A stretch of DNA of 64,000 nt from Ascidiaceihabitans sp034111945. GTDB taxonomy: Bacteria; Pseudomonadota; Alphaproteobacteria; Rhodobacterales; Rhodobacteraceae. The stretch covers positions 41,902 to 105,901 of the forward strand of contig JBLHSG010000015.1 in assembly GCA_047626725.1 (NCBI GenBank), written 5' to 3'. The notes beneath the pieces were generated by a model. That model made no database searches. It saw nothing but the letters and a program-made list of their open reading frames with translations, and was not told where the DNA came from. Positions 25,185-34,421 of this stretch are shown one piece after another (the stretch's first letter is position 1; each line of letters opens with the position of its first letter). The translations under genes and the position numbers were made by a program.

Positions 25185-27137
25185 TTATGCTGCTTTTTTG
25201 ATATCTTCAGTCGTCGCGATTCCGATGGGCACATCAAAGACAAACGTTGCACCACGCATTTTCGAAGGATCAGAAACCACTGATATCCTTCCACCGATCC
25301 GTTCTAACATTTTGTGAATGATCGCTAATCCAAGCCCACTTGCCTCAATTTCATCACGTGATTTCAGAGTTTGAAATAACCCGAAAATCTTCCCGTGATA
25401 TTTCGGATCGATCCCAGCACCATCGTCATGCACACGGCAAACCAGTCGATCACCTTCGATACGTGCGTCGATGGTCACTTTGCCGATTTTCTTATCGTGA
25501 TGCTTGAGAGCGTTGTTTACCAAATTCAATAAAATCTGGCGCAGTGGTGTCGCGTAGGTAACAACACTGTAGCAATTGCCAACAAAACCGATCTCAAACT
25601 TATGCATTGGATCCAGCATCTCTGCTGTTTCTTGCACAATCGCCTCTATCGAGACATTCGAGAATTCCAGCCCAAGAGATCCGACGCGCGAGTATTCCAG
25701 TAAGTCTGTCAAAAGTTGGTTAAGGCGTTCGATCCGCCCCGTCATCAGGGCCATATATTGCTGCCCATCTCCTGAAAATACATTGTCTGGATCTTCGAGT
25801 AACCAACCAGATAAATCCTGAATTGCCCGCAATGGGGATCGTAAATCATGCGCAGCAACATAGGCGAACTTTTCCAACTCTGCATTGGATCGGTGGAGCT
25901 CTTCGGCGTTCGACTTAAAGACCTTCAGCGCATCCGCCATCTTACCCAGTTCATCAGGTCCGCTCACGTCCACTTCGTATTCTGTATCACCGTCAGCGAT
26001 TGCGAGAACGGCCTTGGTTAAGCGCCCCATACGCTTGTTAATTTGCCGCTCTACAACCCAAACCAAAGTCACAGCAATCACCACAAGCATAAGCAATAAC
26101 ACTGCTGCTAGGATCGTAACGAAATGCCGAGTAGCGCTTTCTAAATGCTGACGTGAAACGTCGATTTCTGCCCGCGCGTCGGTAAGCATTTTAGCGGAAA
26201 TACCCGAAATGCGCTCAATTGGAACGAATTGTACTCGCTTTGCTTCAAGCAACGCGTCGCGAAGCGTTTGCGATTGTGAAACCTCATTGATGATTCCCGT
26301 TTCACCAAACAAAATGGTTCGGATCTCAAGAACAACCAGAGCCAGATCAACCCTTGTCTCATTGTCGATCAACTGGCCGGTCAAGACAGCAATATTACGC
26401 ATTTTGTGGCGCAAACTGTTGTACGAAATTTCGAGGTCCCTGACTTCGCTCAAGTTTTGGAGACCAATGACAGCGTCAATGACAGCTTCAACTTCCAGAG
26501 AAATTGCAGTTATCGTATTCGCCAAAGCCAGGCTTTCATTGTAACCTTGGACAAAGGCTTCCAATTGCTTTGGTGACTCAATTTGAATGTCTGCTGTCGT
26601 ACCTCGAGAGCTTAAAGCAGCAGCGTATGACATCTCTTCAAAGTATGTGCGTGCTTTGACACCTGCCGCTTCAAGAGCGTTCGCAAGAACCGCAATGTTA
26701 GTTTCCCGTTCTAGAATTGCACTTTGAATATCCAAGATACTGCGCGCGCCAAGGTCTATTTCCATCAACGCATTTTGCATGGCTGCCACAGTTTCACCCT
26801 GTGTGTGATATCCTGTCATTGCTAGCGTTTTAGCCCGCAAAATATTCAGCTGTTCTTCGGTTAGTGCGCCCAAAGGCCCTAGATCATTCAAGCTGCGCGC
26901 GCTGTCCACACGTTGCAACAACAGCAACAATGATTTCAGGCTACGTTCGGTTTCTTCGGTTGTAACAAACGCAGAAAACGACGTTTCGGTCAGTTCTTCA
27001 ATCGAAGCATTCAACAGCCGCATTTGAGAAAAAGTCACTAAAGTCACGCAAACCAGCGCAATCGACACAGCCATAAACACAATACGCAAACGCAGCACGA
27101 TCCCGGGCGCAAATAGTCGTAGGTTATGGTCAGGCAT
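25185..27137 (-). CDS. Membrane sensor histidine kinase with HAMP domain
   Basis: This kinase of about 650 residues has an N-terminal transmembrane helix (about 15-40), a long helical periplasmic sensor region (about 45-335), a second transmembrane helix (about 340-365), a HAMP domain (INKRMGRLTKAVLAIADGD onward), a HisKA domain with His430 in VAAHDLRSPLRA, and a HATPase domain (LVNNALKHH N-box; DDGAGIDP G1 box; ASGLGLAI G2 box). The C-terminal kinase part resembles the phytochrome-type group that pairs with Rcp1-like receivers, and such a receiver follows 22 bp downstream. The divergent neighbour is a Tat-exported solute-binding protein, which could be the ligand carrier for the periplasmic sensor. 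I used Met at 27137; GTG 27146 is an alternative. Confidence 0.9.
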   Translation of the reverse strand: MPDHNLRLFAPGIVLRLRIVFMAVSIALVCVTLVTFSQMRLLNASIEELTETSFSAFVTTEETERSLKSLLLLLQRVDSARSLNDLGPLGALTEEQLNILRAKTLAMTGYHTQGETVAAMQNALMEIDLGARSILDIQSAILERETNIAVLANALEAAGVKARTYFEEMSYAAALSSRGTTADIQIESPKQLEAFVQGYNESLALANTITAISLEVEAVIDAVIGLQNLSEVRDLEISYNSLRHKMRNIAVLTGQLIDNETRVDLALVVLEIRTILFGETGIINEVSQSQTLRDALLEAKRVQFVPIERISGISAKMLTDARAEIDVSRQHLESATRHFVTILAAVLLLMLVVIAVTLVWVVERQINKRMGRLTKAVLAIADGDTEYEVDVSGPDELGKMADALKVFKSNAEELHRSNAELEKFAYVAAHDLRSPLRAIQDLSGWLLEDPDNVFSGDGQQYMALMTGRIERLNQLLTDLLEYSRVGSLGLEFSNVSIEAIVQETAEMLDPMHKFEIGFVGNCYSVVTYATPLRQILLNLVNNALKHHDKKIGKVTIDARIEGDRLVCRVHDDGAGIDPKYHGKIFGLFQTLKSRDEIEASGLGLAIIHKMLERIGGRISVVSDPSKMRGATFVFDVPIGIATTEDIKKAA

Positions 27138-27251
27138 GCTGCACACTCAAATTCAAAACGTTACCGACGGTCATACCGAATGAGCATTAACGCACGGTTA
27201 ATGTTGTTGAACGACACTGGTTAGGCTGGGGTTGTCGGGAGAATACCGTTT

Positions 27252-28727
27252 ATGAAACGTGAAACATGCGGTGCCAACGAGGTTACGCGGCGCCAGCTTA
27301 TGGCTGGGTTAGGAGCGGCGGCTATTTTGCCAAATTTCACGTCCGCGTCGCATGCGAGTGCCGCTAAAGATTTGCACATTCAGGCCGCTGATCAGGCCCG
27401 TGTGCTAGCCGCTGGACGAACTATTGAACTCCGCATGCTTCTGCCAAACGGGTCGTTCGCAAACGTGGCCCCCGTGATCAAAGCATTTACGCAAATGACT
27501 GGCATTCAAGTGCAGGTAAATGAAACGCAAGTCGATGAAATAAATACAGAACTCTATCTTGATGGCCTTAGCAGATCGCAACAATACGACGTTGCTTTAC
27601 CTGCCACATTCGGCCTGCCTGACCTTGTTTCATCCGAGGCGATTTTGCCGATTACCGACTTTGCCAAACAGTATGAGCCCGAGGGTTTCAGGGATGGAAT
27701 TTTGTTCGGAATTGGTGACAGTTTTGATGGGGAAATTTACGGGTTCCAGACCGACGGTGATGTTTACATGACCTTCTTCAACAAGGCGATGCAAGAGAAC
27801 CCGGAAACAATGGCGCGCTATAGTGATTCGTACGGGTACGAATTGGGCGTACCAGCGACGTGGGCCGAGCTTGACCAGCAAATGGCGTTTTTCAATGATC
27901 CCGAAAATGGCAAATGGGGTGGCCTTCTGTTCCGCACCCCAAGCTATTTGGCATGGGAATGGTGGGTGAGATTCCATGCGAAAGGTGTCTGGCCATTTTC
28001 ACCAACGATGGATCCTCAAATTGCATCGGATGAAGGCATCGAAGCGCTCGAAGACATGATCCGCGCGACTGAAAGCCTGTTACCAGAAACCAACAAATTT
28101 GGTCTTTTTGAAAATTGGGAACGGTTCAGTAAGGGCGATATTTACTGCAACATCGGCTGGGGTGGCACGCAAAAATTCCTGAACCAGGCCGGATCGCCAA
28201 TGCGTGGAAACATGGTGCACGGCGAAATCCCAGGTGGCGTATTTTCGGGCAAAACTGTTCCGATGCCCTACTTCAATTGGGGATGGGATTATGTGGTGAC
28301 CAGTAACTCCCAACACCCTGAAATTTCATATCTTTTTGCCCTATTTGCGTCCAGCCCGATCATGTCAACACTTGCTGTTGGTCAGGCCGAAGGTTTTTTC
28401 GACCCCTTTCGCCCCGAACACTATGCAGACGCCGGAATTCAAGACACCTACACACCAGAATTTCTCAATGTGCACCGCCGAAGTATGCAATCCGCAATTC
28501 CTGATCTGTACCTAAAAGACCAGGGGGAGTATTTTCGGATTTTGGCAGATTGGTTAGCACGCGCATTGGCTAAAGAAATTTCTCCAAAGCAGGCACTCGA
28601 ACGTGTTGCTCAACGCTGGCGTCTGGTCACCAACGGCTCCGGACTGCGAGTGCAAAAACAACGCTGGCAAACGCTGCGCTCAATGTACCCCCCCGAAGTG
28701 CGTGCGGTGCTGAGGGACGTAAATTAA
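27252..28727 (+). CDS. Tat-exported extracellular solute-binding protein without adjacent permease
   Basis: This 491-residue family-1 (sugar-type) solute-binding protein has a twin-arginine signal: VTRRQLMAGLGAAAILP with Arg13-Arg14 and cleavage near HASAA. The body shows the type I binding-protein pattern (TYTPEFLNVHRR, WLARALAKEISPKQALERVAQRW near the end). No permease or ATPase gene is nearby; the neighbours are two histidine kinases and two response regulators. It begins 114 bp from the divergent sensor kinase and is followed by a soluble kinase gene. The inferred role is as a periplasmic ligand-binding partner for signalling rather than for transport, although it could serve a distant transporter. 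Confidence 0.85.
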   Translation: MKRETCGANEVTRRQLMAGLGAAAILPNFTSASHASAAKDLHIQAADQARVLAAGRTIELRMLLPNGSFANVAPVIKAFTQMTGIQVQVNETQVDEINTELYLDGLSRSQQYDVALPATFGLPDLVSSEAILPITDFAKQYEPEGFRDGILFGIGDSFDGEIYGFQTDGDVYMTFFNKAMQENPETMARYSDSYGYELGVPATWAELDQQMAFFNDPENGKWGGLLFRTPSYLAWEWWVRFHAKGVWPFSPTMDPQIASDEGIEALEDMIRATESLLPETNKFGLFENWERFSKGDIYCNIGWGGTQKFLNQAGSPMRGNMVHGEIPGGVFSGKTVPMPYFNWGWDYVVTSNSQHPEISYLFALFASSPIMSTLAVGQAEGFFDPFRPEHYADAGIQDTYTPEFLNVHRRSMQSAIPDLYLKDQGEYFRILADWLARALAKEISPKQALERVAQRWRLVTNGSGLRVQKQRWQTLRSMYPPEVRAVLRDVN

Positions 28728-28789
28728 CTGCCGAACGTTTACTATAAATCAACCGACATCGCCTATTTCCTATAAAAAGCGGAGGCAAA

Positions 28790-29542
28790 ATGAACACTCA
28801 ATCTGAAAATGAATCAAGCCAATCACTCAACCGTCGCCCTGTCGTGACAAAGGATTCAAAAGATTTTGAAGACTTCATTTACCTGCTAAGTCACGATGTC
28901 AGAAGCTCGATCCGTGCGCTTTTGGAAGTGCCTCAATGGATTGCAGAAGATCTGGTATCCGCGGGTCATAAAATCGACGGGCAGCTTGCTGACAACATCA
29001 ACCTGATGAACACGCATACGCAACGACTAGACAGAATGCTGATCGATTTATTGGTCTATTCTCGTATCGGACGCTCACAACAGATCAGCACTATTAGCTT
29101 ACAATCCGCGCTGGACACCGTGTTAGAGCAGGTCAAAATTCCCAAGGGTTTCGAAATTGACGTCGATTTCCAAATTGCGACATTGGAATTTGGCGAACGG
29201 GATATCCTAACACTGTTATCGTCCCTGATCTCGAATTCGATCAAGCATCATCATTCGAAAACTGGCAACATCAAAATTTCGTCACAGAACGAAGATAATG
29301 TTTGCGTCCTGCGTGTCAGTGACAACGGGCCTGGAATTCCTGAAAAGTACGCGCAGCGCGTTTTCGAAGCGATGACCACATTAAAACCCCGCGATGAAAT
29401 CGAGGGCAGTGGCATGGGATTGGCAATCGTTCGCAAAATTGTTGATCAATATGAAGGCGATCTCGAATGCCTGTCCTACAGTAATGCCTCGGGAACAATT
29501 ATGGAAATGCGCTTTTCGCAGGGCGTGAAATTGCCAATTTAA
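28790..29542 (+). CDS. Soluble histidine kinase
   Basis: This 250-residue cytoplasmic kinase has no sensor domain. The HisKA domain has His35 in FIYLLSHDVRSSIRAL; the HATPase domain has an N-box (SLISNSIKHHHSK), a G1 box (VSDNGPGIPE) and a G2 box (GSGMGLAIVRK). Its catalytic core resembles that of the large kinase at 25185 (shared motif TLK-x-RDEIE-x-SG-x-GLAI), so the two may be paralogues. It starts 62 bp after the solute-binding protein with GGAGG as ribosome site, and probably shares its transcript. With no input domain it must be driven by a partner protein. Confidence 0.88.
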   Translation: MNTQSENESSQSLNRRPVVTKDSKDFEDFIYLLSHDVRSSIRALLEVPQWIAEDLVSAGHKIDGQLADNINLMNTHTQRLDRMLIDLLVYSRIGRSQQISTISLQSALDTVLEQVKIPKGFEIDVDFQIATLEFGERDILTLLSSLISNSIKHHHSKTGNIKISSQNEDNVCVLRVSDNGPGIPEKYAQRVFEAMTTLKPRDEIEGSGMGLAIVRKIVDQYEGDLECLSYSNASGTIMEMRFSQGVKLPI

Positions 29543-29768
29543 CTTGCTGAAACTTGTCCCGCGAATGTTTCATAAGAAACGACGCATTCCGCTACCAAGA
29601 TAGCTGAACGGCCCTTGACCACTAATCTGTGCAACATCACCCTAACAAACTGCCGGTCTGGACCAGATTGGAAAAAGGTGATGGCTCTAGTGACTAGTAG
29701 GTTGTTGCATGTCTTGAACAATTTGCTCACTCTAGTACCTGCAAAGATTTAAAAATCGGGGTATTTGA

Positions 29769-30464
29769 ATGATCAAAACAGCATTAATTACCGGAGGTAC
29801 CCGCGGTATTGGCTTAGCCATCGCCAAAGAACTAGCTGTGGATCATAACGTAGCAGTAGTTTGGAATTCGACACCGCCAGAGGGCCTGCCTGACGGCATT
29901 TTTACGATACAAGCCGATTTAACCAAAGACGGGAGTTGCAAAGCCGCGGTGGCTGCAGTGATAGGTAAATTCGGACAACTAGATATCATCGTGAACAACG
30001 CAGGCATTGTGCAATCGACACCCAAAGAGCACTTTGACGTCGACGCGCAAAGGGCCATTTTGGATGTTAACCTGTTGGTACCAAGCAATCTTTTGGCAGA
30101 TGCACTTCCGCATTTGAAAGCAGGTGCATCTGTAATCAACATTTCCTCGGTTAACGCCCAACTGCCGCCACGCACTGCCGCGATCTATGGTGCAAGCAAA
30201 GCGGCCCTAAACCTTTGGACCCGCGCAATGGCCAAGGAATTAGGACCAGACGGCATTCGCGTAAACGGCGTCGCGCCCGGTGCAATCAATGTCTCAGAAA
30301 AACCACGCCCGCCTGAACTAACCGCCCTGTTTGTAAACGAAACCGCCCTTGGAAGAATAGGTGAGCCAGAGGATATCGCGCGCGTTGTAAGGTTTTTATC
30401 CAGCGACAGCGCGGGTTTCATAACAGGAGAAATCTTAACCGTATCAGGTGGATACAGGCTTTAG
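29769..30464 (+). CDS. SDR-family NAD(P)-dependent oxidoreductase
   Basis: This 231-residue classical short-chain dehydrogenase has the Rossmann motif TGGTRGIG (8-15), NNAG (about 75-78), catalytic Ser in INISSVN, Tyr and Lys in IYGASKAALNLW, and a conserved C-terminus EILTVSGGYRL. The nearest subgroup is FabG-like. The substrate is unknown. It stands alone after a 226-bp gap that holds no other gene and ends 29 bp from the convergent FAD oxidoreductase. Confidence 0.9.
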   Translation: MIKTALITGGTRGIGLAIAKELAVDHNVAVVWNSTPPEGLPDGIFTIQADLTKDGSCKAAVAAVIGKFGQLDIIVNNAGIVQSTPKEHFDVDAQRAILDVNLLVPSNLLADALPHLKAGASVINISSVNAQLPPRTAAIYGASKAALNLWTRAMAKELGPDGIRVNGVAPGAINVSEKPRPPELTALFVNETALGRIGEPEDIARVVRFLSSDSAGFITGEILTVSGGYRL

Positions 30465-30493
30465 CCCTACGGTTCACCATCAGACAAAATGCG

Positions 30494-31810
30494 CTATGAT
30501 TCTTTGCGGTTTTTCAAAACTTCCCAAGCTAGTTTCGCACGTGCGCCGATTTCAACAAACGGTCGCGGCGGAATAACTGTTGGCTTACCCAAACTTTCCA
30601 TATCCGCAATCATTGGGTTATCTTGTCCACAGGCCATATCCGCCGCAAGGATTCCACTAATCGTTCCCTTGGTAACGCCAATCCCGTTTTGACAGGCCGC
30701 TACCCAAACATTTTGACCAAGATTCCCAAACATAGGTGCGCCGTTTGCCGACATGCAGATGAAACCCACCCATGTGTTTGCCATCACGACATTTGGCAGC
30801 ATTGGAAACCGTTCATCTAACAAGCGCTTGTGCTGTTGCCCCAACTGCGCCGTGCGTTCGGTTGGGAACTTTTGCCCCATCGCGACTTTAATATCCTGCC
30901 GGATCAAGATGCGTTTGTCGTTTGTATAGCGCATCGTTATGCCACCGAAACCATTGGCCGGCGTCAAACCCCATGGCTTTTCGACGCCAAACGCGTGCTG
31001 TTCGTCTTGTGTTAACGGGCGCGTCAAACTGGCCGCCAAAGCCAAATGCACAAACCGTTTTTTGACGATCCCGAATTGATCACTAAAGCCATTGGCAGCC
31101 AAGATCATTTTGGGTGCGCGGATGATCCCATTGCTGGTTTCCAACTGCACACCATTTGCCTTTGCCATTCCAATGACAGGCGTATTTTCGAATAAGGTTA
31201 CGTTGCAGGGCAATGTGTCCGCCAATCCGCGCACCAATGCGGCCGGGTTCAGTAACACACATCCAGGCGTGTAAATGGCACGCAAAAAGTGCTTTGTTCC
31301 CAAATTTCGGGCTAACTCCTCGGACTCAACCCAGCGATAAGGCTCACTTAATTTGTCCAATTCAGCAGCAAATGGACGTAACATTGCGTCCGATCCGCCC
31401 TCAGTTACAGCCGCGTGGTATTTGCCATCCCGCGACCAATCGCAGGCAATATTGTGGGCAGTGACCTGCGCCTCCAAATCTGAAATCGCTGCACGCGCAA
31501 GGCGCATGTAACGCTGGGCACTGGTCAACTGATCTAGGTTTGACGACACAGTATGAGGCAAATCAATCGCAAACCCAGAATTTCGGCCAGATGCATTTTC
31601 ACCGCAAACACCGGCATCTACGATCACAATTTTATCGTGCGGGCGGTTTTTCGCGAGACGGCGCGCGGCGGCCAGACCAGCATAGCCAGCACCAACAACC
31701 ACCCAATCCGCAATGATGTCGCCGGACAATGCCGGATGCGGCGTACGCATTGGCAAAATCGTGTTCCACGCGTTGGTTGCGTCATTTTGAGGAAGCCGAG
31801 TGATACGCAT
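30494..31810 (-). CDS. FAD-dependent amine oxidoreductase (DAO family, PuuB/OrdL-like)
   Basis: This 438-residue D-amino-acid-oxidase-superfamily flavoprotein has the FAD-binding Rossmann motif WVVVGAGYAGLAAARRLAK (about 36-54) and the C-terminal part GNLGQNVWVAACQNGIGVTKGTISGILAAD. The closest known relatives are gamma-glutamylputrescine oxidase-like and sarcosine/glycine oxidase-like enzymes, which oxidise secondary or primary amines. The gene follows the cupin gene by 3 bp, so they form a two-gene operon. It is divergent from TetR/mttB and shares the 34-bp palindrome region. Oxidation of a methylated amine or amino acid is the likely job. Confidence 0.85.
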   Translation of the reverse strand: MRITRLPQNDATNAWNTILPMRTPHPALSGDIIADWVVVGAGYAGLAAARRLAKNRPHDKIVIVDAGVCGENASGRNSGFAIDLPHTVSSNLDQLTSAQRYMRLARAAISDLEAQVTAHNIACDWSRDGKYHAAVTEGGSDAMLRPFAAELDKLSEPYRWVESEELARNLGTKHFLRAIYTPGCVLLNPAALVRGLADTLPCNVTLFENTPVIGMAKANGVQLETSNGIIRAPKMILAANGFSDQFGIVKKRFVHLALAASLTRPLTQDEQHAFGVEKPWGLTPANGFGGITMRYTNDKRILIRQDIKVAMGQKFPTERTAQLGQQHKRLLDERFPMLPNVVMANTWVGFICMSANGAPMFGNLGQNVWVAACQNGIGVTKGTISGILAADMACGQDNPMIADMESLGKPTVIPPRPFVEIGARAKLAWEVLKNRKES

Positions 31811-31813
31811 AAT

Positions 31814-32164
31814 CTAAGCTTTCGTTGCCCAATTTGACGGATGAATTGCATAGAACAACAAAGCAGATTCAGCCTCGTAGGTTAATTTTGTGCCTGCTGG
31901 CAACCAGATCGAATCCAGTGGCCCCGCTGTCAAAACGGCATCTTGGGTACGCGCAGTGAAAGCGCCCTCAAGGACCAAAACAACTTCGTCGTATTGAACT
32001 GTCCATGGAATTCGGGCGTCTGTCAGACGCACCAAACCGGCCCCTAATTCGCTTCCGTCAACCTCGCCACACAGATGAGCGGCCTGCGCTTGATCGCCAT
32101 ATTCAAAACGTGGTTGGAAATCTGCATTGGTCCACTTCATCACCCGTGGTTTGGCTTTGGTCAT
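31814..32164 (-). CDS. EutQ-like cupin protein
   Basis: This 116-residue single-domain cupin has features SWTVQYDEVVLVLEGAFTAR-type strand order (IPWTVQYDEVVLVLEG), then GPLDSIWLPAGTKLTYEAE, resembling the cupin part of ethanolamine-utilisation protein EutQ. I chose ATG 32164 because GGAGGG lies seven bases upstream and the frame before it crosses the operator. It overlaps nothing and is followed 3 bp later by the FAD oxidoreductase. It is probably a small-molecule binding or isomerising accessory protein; the function is not established. Confidence 0.78.
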   Translation of the reverse strand: MTKAKPRVMKWTNADFQPRFEYGDQAQAAHLCGEVDGSELGAGLVRLTDARIPWTVQYDEVVLVLEGAFTARTQDAVLTAGPLDSIWLPAGTKLTYEAESALLFYAIHPSNWATKA

Positions 32165-32193
32165 GTCTTCACCCTCCGAATATTTCATCAACA

Positions 32194-32227
32194 ATACAGG
32201 GTTGTATGGCACCATACAACTCTGTAT
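32194..32227. promoter_or_regulatory. 34-bp palindromic operator between the cupin and tetR genes
   Basis: The left half ATACAG-G-GTTGTATGG (32194-32209) mirrors the right half CCATACAAC-T-CTGTAT (32212-32227) around a CA centre, with one mismatched pair. It ends 9 bp before the tetR ATG and 30 bp before the cupin ATG. The length and symmetry fit a TetR-type dimer or dimer pair. Binding here would block both divergent transcripts, so the TetR protein at 32237 probably controls itself, mttB, the cupin and the FAD oxidoreductase. Confidence 0.85.
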
Positions 32228-32236
32228 GTTTTTTGA

Positions 32237-32872
32237 ATGACTTTGAGCATTCTTAAAACCGAAAACCCCACAAAATCCCCTTTGGGGCGAGCAAGCTGGC
32301 TAACGATTGCGCTAGATACCTTAATCGTTGACGGCATAAACGCAGTGCAAATCACCCGACTGGCCAAGACGTTGAACGTGACACGTGGCAGTTTTTACTG
32401 GCATTTCAAAAGCCGCGATGACCTGCTGATTGCGATTTTGAAAGAATGGGATGCAGCTAACAATACGCACTTTGACAGCAGTTTTAACCGGTGCCTCACA
32501 CTCGACGAAAGCGTTCTGAACTTTTTCGAAATTTGGGTAGGAGGCGCGCCATTTAGCCCGCCACTGGATCAAGCAATTCGCGACTGGGCCCAACTGGATC
32601 AGGGCGTTCTACAAAGTGTTCGCGACCAAGACAATCAACGTCTTTTGCGAATTTCCAAAATTTTTCAACGCTTTGACTACGCTCCGCAAGACGCTGATGT
32701 GCGAGCCCGCGTTCTTTACTTTTCTCAGGTCGGATACACAGCAATCAATTTAGGCGAGGCAATGGGCGAACGGCTATCACTTTTGGCACCCTACTATACG
32801 GCCTATACGGGGCGTGATCTTGACCCCGAAATCGCGGCAAAATTCACCAAAAAAATGCAGGCGAACACATGA
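32237..32872 (+). CDS. TetR-family transcriptional regulator
   Basis: This 211-residue regulator has an N-terminal helix-turn-helix (about 20-65: GINAVQITRLAKTLNVTRGSFYWHFKSRDDLL), a clear TetR signature, and a C-terminal ligand domain. I see no ribosome site before ATG 32237, and the operator palindrome ends 9 bp upstream, so the mRNA may be leaderless. The stop overlaps the mttB start (ATGA), so the regulator and the methyltransferase are coupled. The ligand is unknown, presumably a methylated amine or its product. Confidence 0.93.
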   Translation: MTLSILKTENPTKSPLGRASWLTIALDTLIVDGINAVQITRLAKTLNVTRGSFYWHFKSRDDLLIAILKEWDAANNTHFDSSFNRCLTLDESVLNFFEIWVGGAPFSPPLDQAIRDWAQLDQGVLQSVRDQDNQRLLRISKIFQRFDYAPQDADVRARVLYFSQVGYTAINLGEAMGERLSLLAPYYTAYTGRDLDPEIAAKFTKKMQANT

Positions 32873-34401
32873 AAACGCGACGCAAAGGCGGCCGATCAAG
32901 GCCAGTAACAACGGAAATCCCCCGCGCGCACAGCTATCGTCAATTGCGCCATCCTTTCGCCCCTCAATCCATATTTTCGCAAGACGGCATCGCCCGTATT
33001 CACGAAATGGCACTGCGCGTTGTTCAAGAACTCGGCATCAAAATTTTGCTGCCCGAAGCCCGCGCAATTTTCGAAACCGCAGGCGCATTGGTTGATGAAG
33101 ACACACAAATGGTCCGTATCGGATCGGATTTGATTGAACGCGCGCTGGCCACGACGCCGCGATCCTACCGTCTACACGCCCGCAGCGCGAGCCGCACCCA
33201 AATGTTCGAAGACGGGGCAATGTTGTTCGCCCCGGGTGCTGGATGCCCAAACGTGTCAGATTTGGAACGTGGCCGCAGAGCTGGTTCGCTCTCAACGTAC
33301 GAAGAGACGATCAAACTTCAGCAGTCCTTTGATGTAATGCACGTTTTTGGACCGTCCGCAGAACCACAAGATATTCCAGCGCATTTACGGCACTACGACA
33401 TGATGCGCGTGCAGATGGAATGTGGCGATAAACCCAACTTTGTCTATGCCCGTGGGCGCGCACAAGTCGAACAATGTTTTGATATGCTGCGCCTTGGCAT
33501 GGATATTAGTGACCAGAATTTCGATGAAAATATCTGGTGCTATACGGTCATTAATACCAATTCACCGCGCCAGATTGATGTCCCAATGGCCGAAGGAATT
33601 CTTGATTTTGCCCGCGCCAACCAACTTAGCATTATCACGCCGTTTTGTTTGGCAGGTGCCATGGCCCCAATCACCATTTCGGGCGCTTTGGTTCTGCAAC
33701 ACGCTGAATGTCTAGCCGCAATCACGCTCGCGCAACTGGCCCGCCCCGGTGCGCCTGTCGCCTATGGCGGGTTCAGTTCGAATGTCGATATGAAGTCTGG
33801 TTCTCCGGCATTTGGCACGCCAGAACACATCAAACTTTCCATTGGAAGTGGGCAACTTGCACGCCATATCGGGCTGCCTTGGCGTTCTGCAACGGGTGCT
33901 GCATCCAACACCAACGACATGCAAGCAGCCCAAGAAACCAACATGGCGCTTTGGGCACAACTGCAGGCAAATGCGACCCTTACGGTACACTCTGCCGGTT
34001 GGCTCGAAGGGGGTTTAACCTTTGGATATGAGAAATTCATCAACGATATCGAAGCATTACAAACCATTGCGGAACTGTGTCGCGAAACACCAGAAGACGA
34101 AGAAAGCCTAGGCTGGTCCGCCTTGTCTGACGTTGACCCAGGCGGGCATTTTTTCGCGACCCAACACACAATGGATCGCTACAAAGACGCATTTTATCAA
34201 CCTCTTGTGGCTGATTTGAAAAACTACGGCGCGTGGCACGATGCTGGTGCACTATCTTCGGCCGAACGTGCAACAAAGATCTGGCAGGAAACCCTTAGGG
34301 ATTTTGTCGCGCCCAGTGACAGTGGTGATGTAAAAGATCGCCTTGCCCCCTACATCGAACGCAAAACACAAGCAGGTGGAGCAGCGCCTTCGGGTGGTTA
34401 A
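32869..34401 (+). CDS. MttB-family (trimethylamine methyltransferase-like) protein, non-pyrrolysine type
   Basis: This 510-residue member of the MttB superfamily includes conserved segments GAGCPNVSDLERGRRAGS, PFCLAGAMAPITISGALVLQHAE and GSGQLARHIGLPWRSATGAAS. The frame is complete without internal TAG, so no pyrrolysine is encoded; non-Pyl relatives demethylate compounds such as glycine betaine, proline betaine or carnitine and pass the methyl to a corrinoid protein. No corrinoid protein gene or reactivase is adjacent. It is coupled to tetR by a 4-bp overlap. The C-terminal tail is Gly/Ala-rich (GGAAPSGG). A role in breakdown of a quaternary amine, with the divergent FAD oxidoreductase acting on the next intermediate, is inferred. 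Confidence 0.87.
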   Translation: MKTRRKGGRSRPVTTEIPRAHSYRQLRHPFAPQSIFSQDGIARIHEMALRVVQELGIKILLPEARAIFETAGALVDEDTQMVRIGSDLIERALATTPRSYRLHARSASRTQMFEDGAMLFAPGAGCPNVSDLERGRRAGSLSTYEETIKLQQSFDVMHVFGPSAEPQDIPAHLRHYDMMRVQMECGDKPNFVYARGRAQVEQCFDMLRLGMDISDQNFDENIWCYTVINTNSPRQIDVPMAEGILDFARANQLSIITPFCLAGAMAPITISGALVLQHAECLAAITLAQLARPGAPVAYGGFSSNVDMKSGSPAFGTPEHIKLSIGSGQLARHIGLPWRSATGAASNTNDMQAAQETNMALWAQLQANATLTVHSAGWLEGGLTFGYEKFINDIEALQTIAELCRETPEDEESLGWSALSDVDPGGHFFATQHTMDRYKDAFYQPLVADLKNYGAWHDAGALSSAERATKIWQETLRDFVAPSDSGDVKDRLAPYIERKTQAGGAAPSGG

Positions 34402-34421
34402 TGACCATGCGGCATGGTGTT

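Noticed and set aside
29565..29585. GTTTC-ATAA-GAAAC hairpin after the soluble histidine kinase gene.
   Set aside because: It is a five-base-pair AT-rich stem with no T-run; too weak to list as a terminator.
32869..34401. Pyrrolysine-containing MttB.
   Set aside because: The frame is open over its full length without an internal TAG, and no pyl genes are present in the window.
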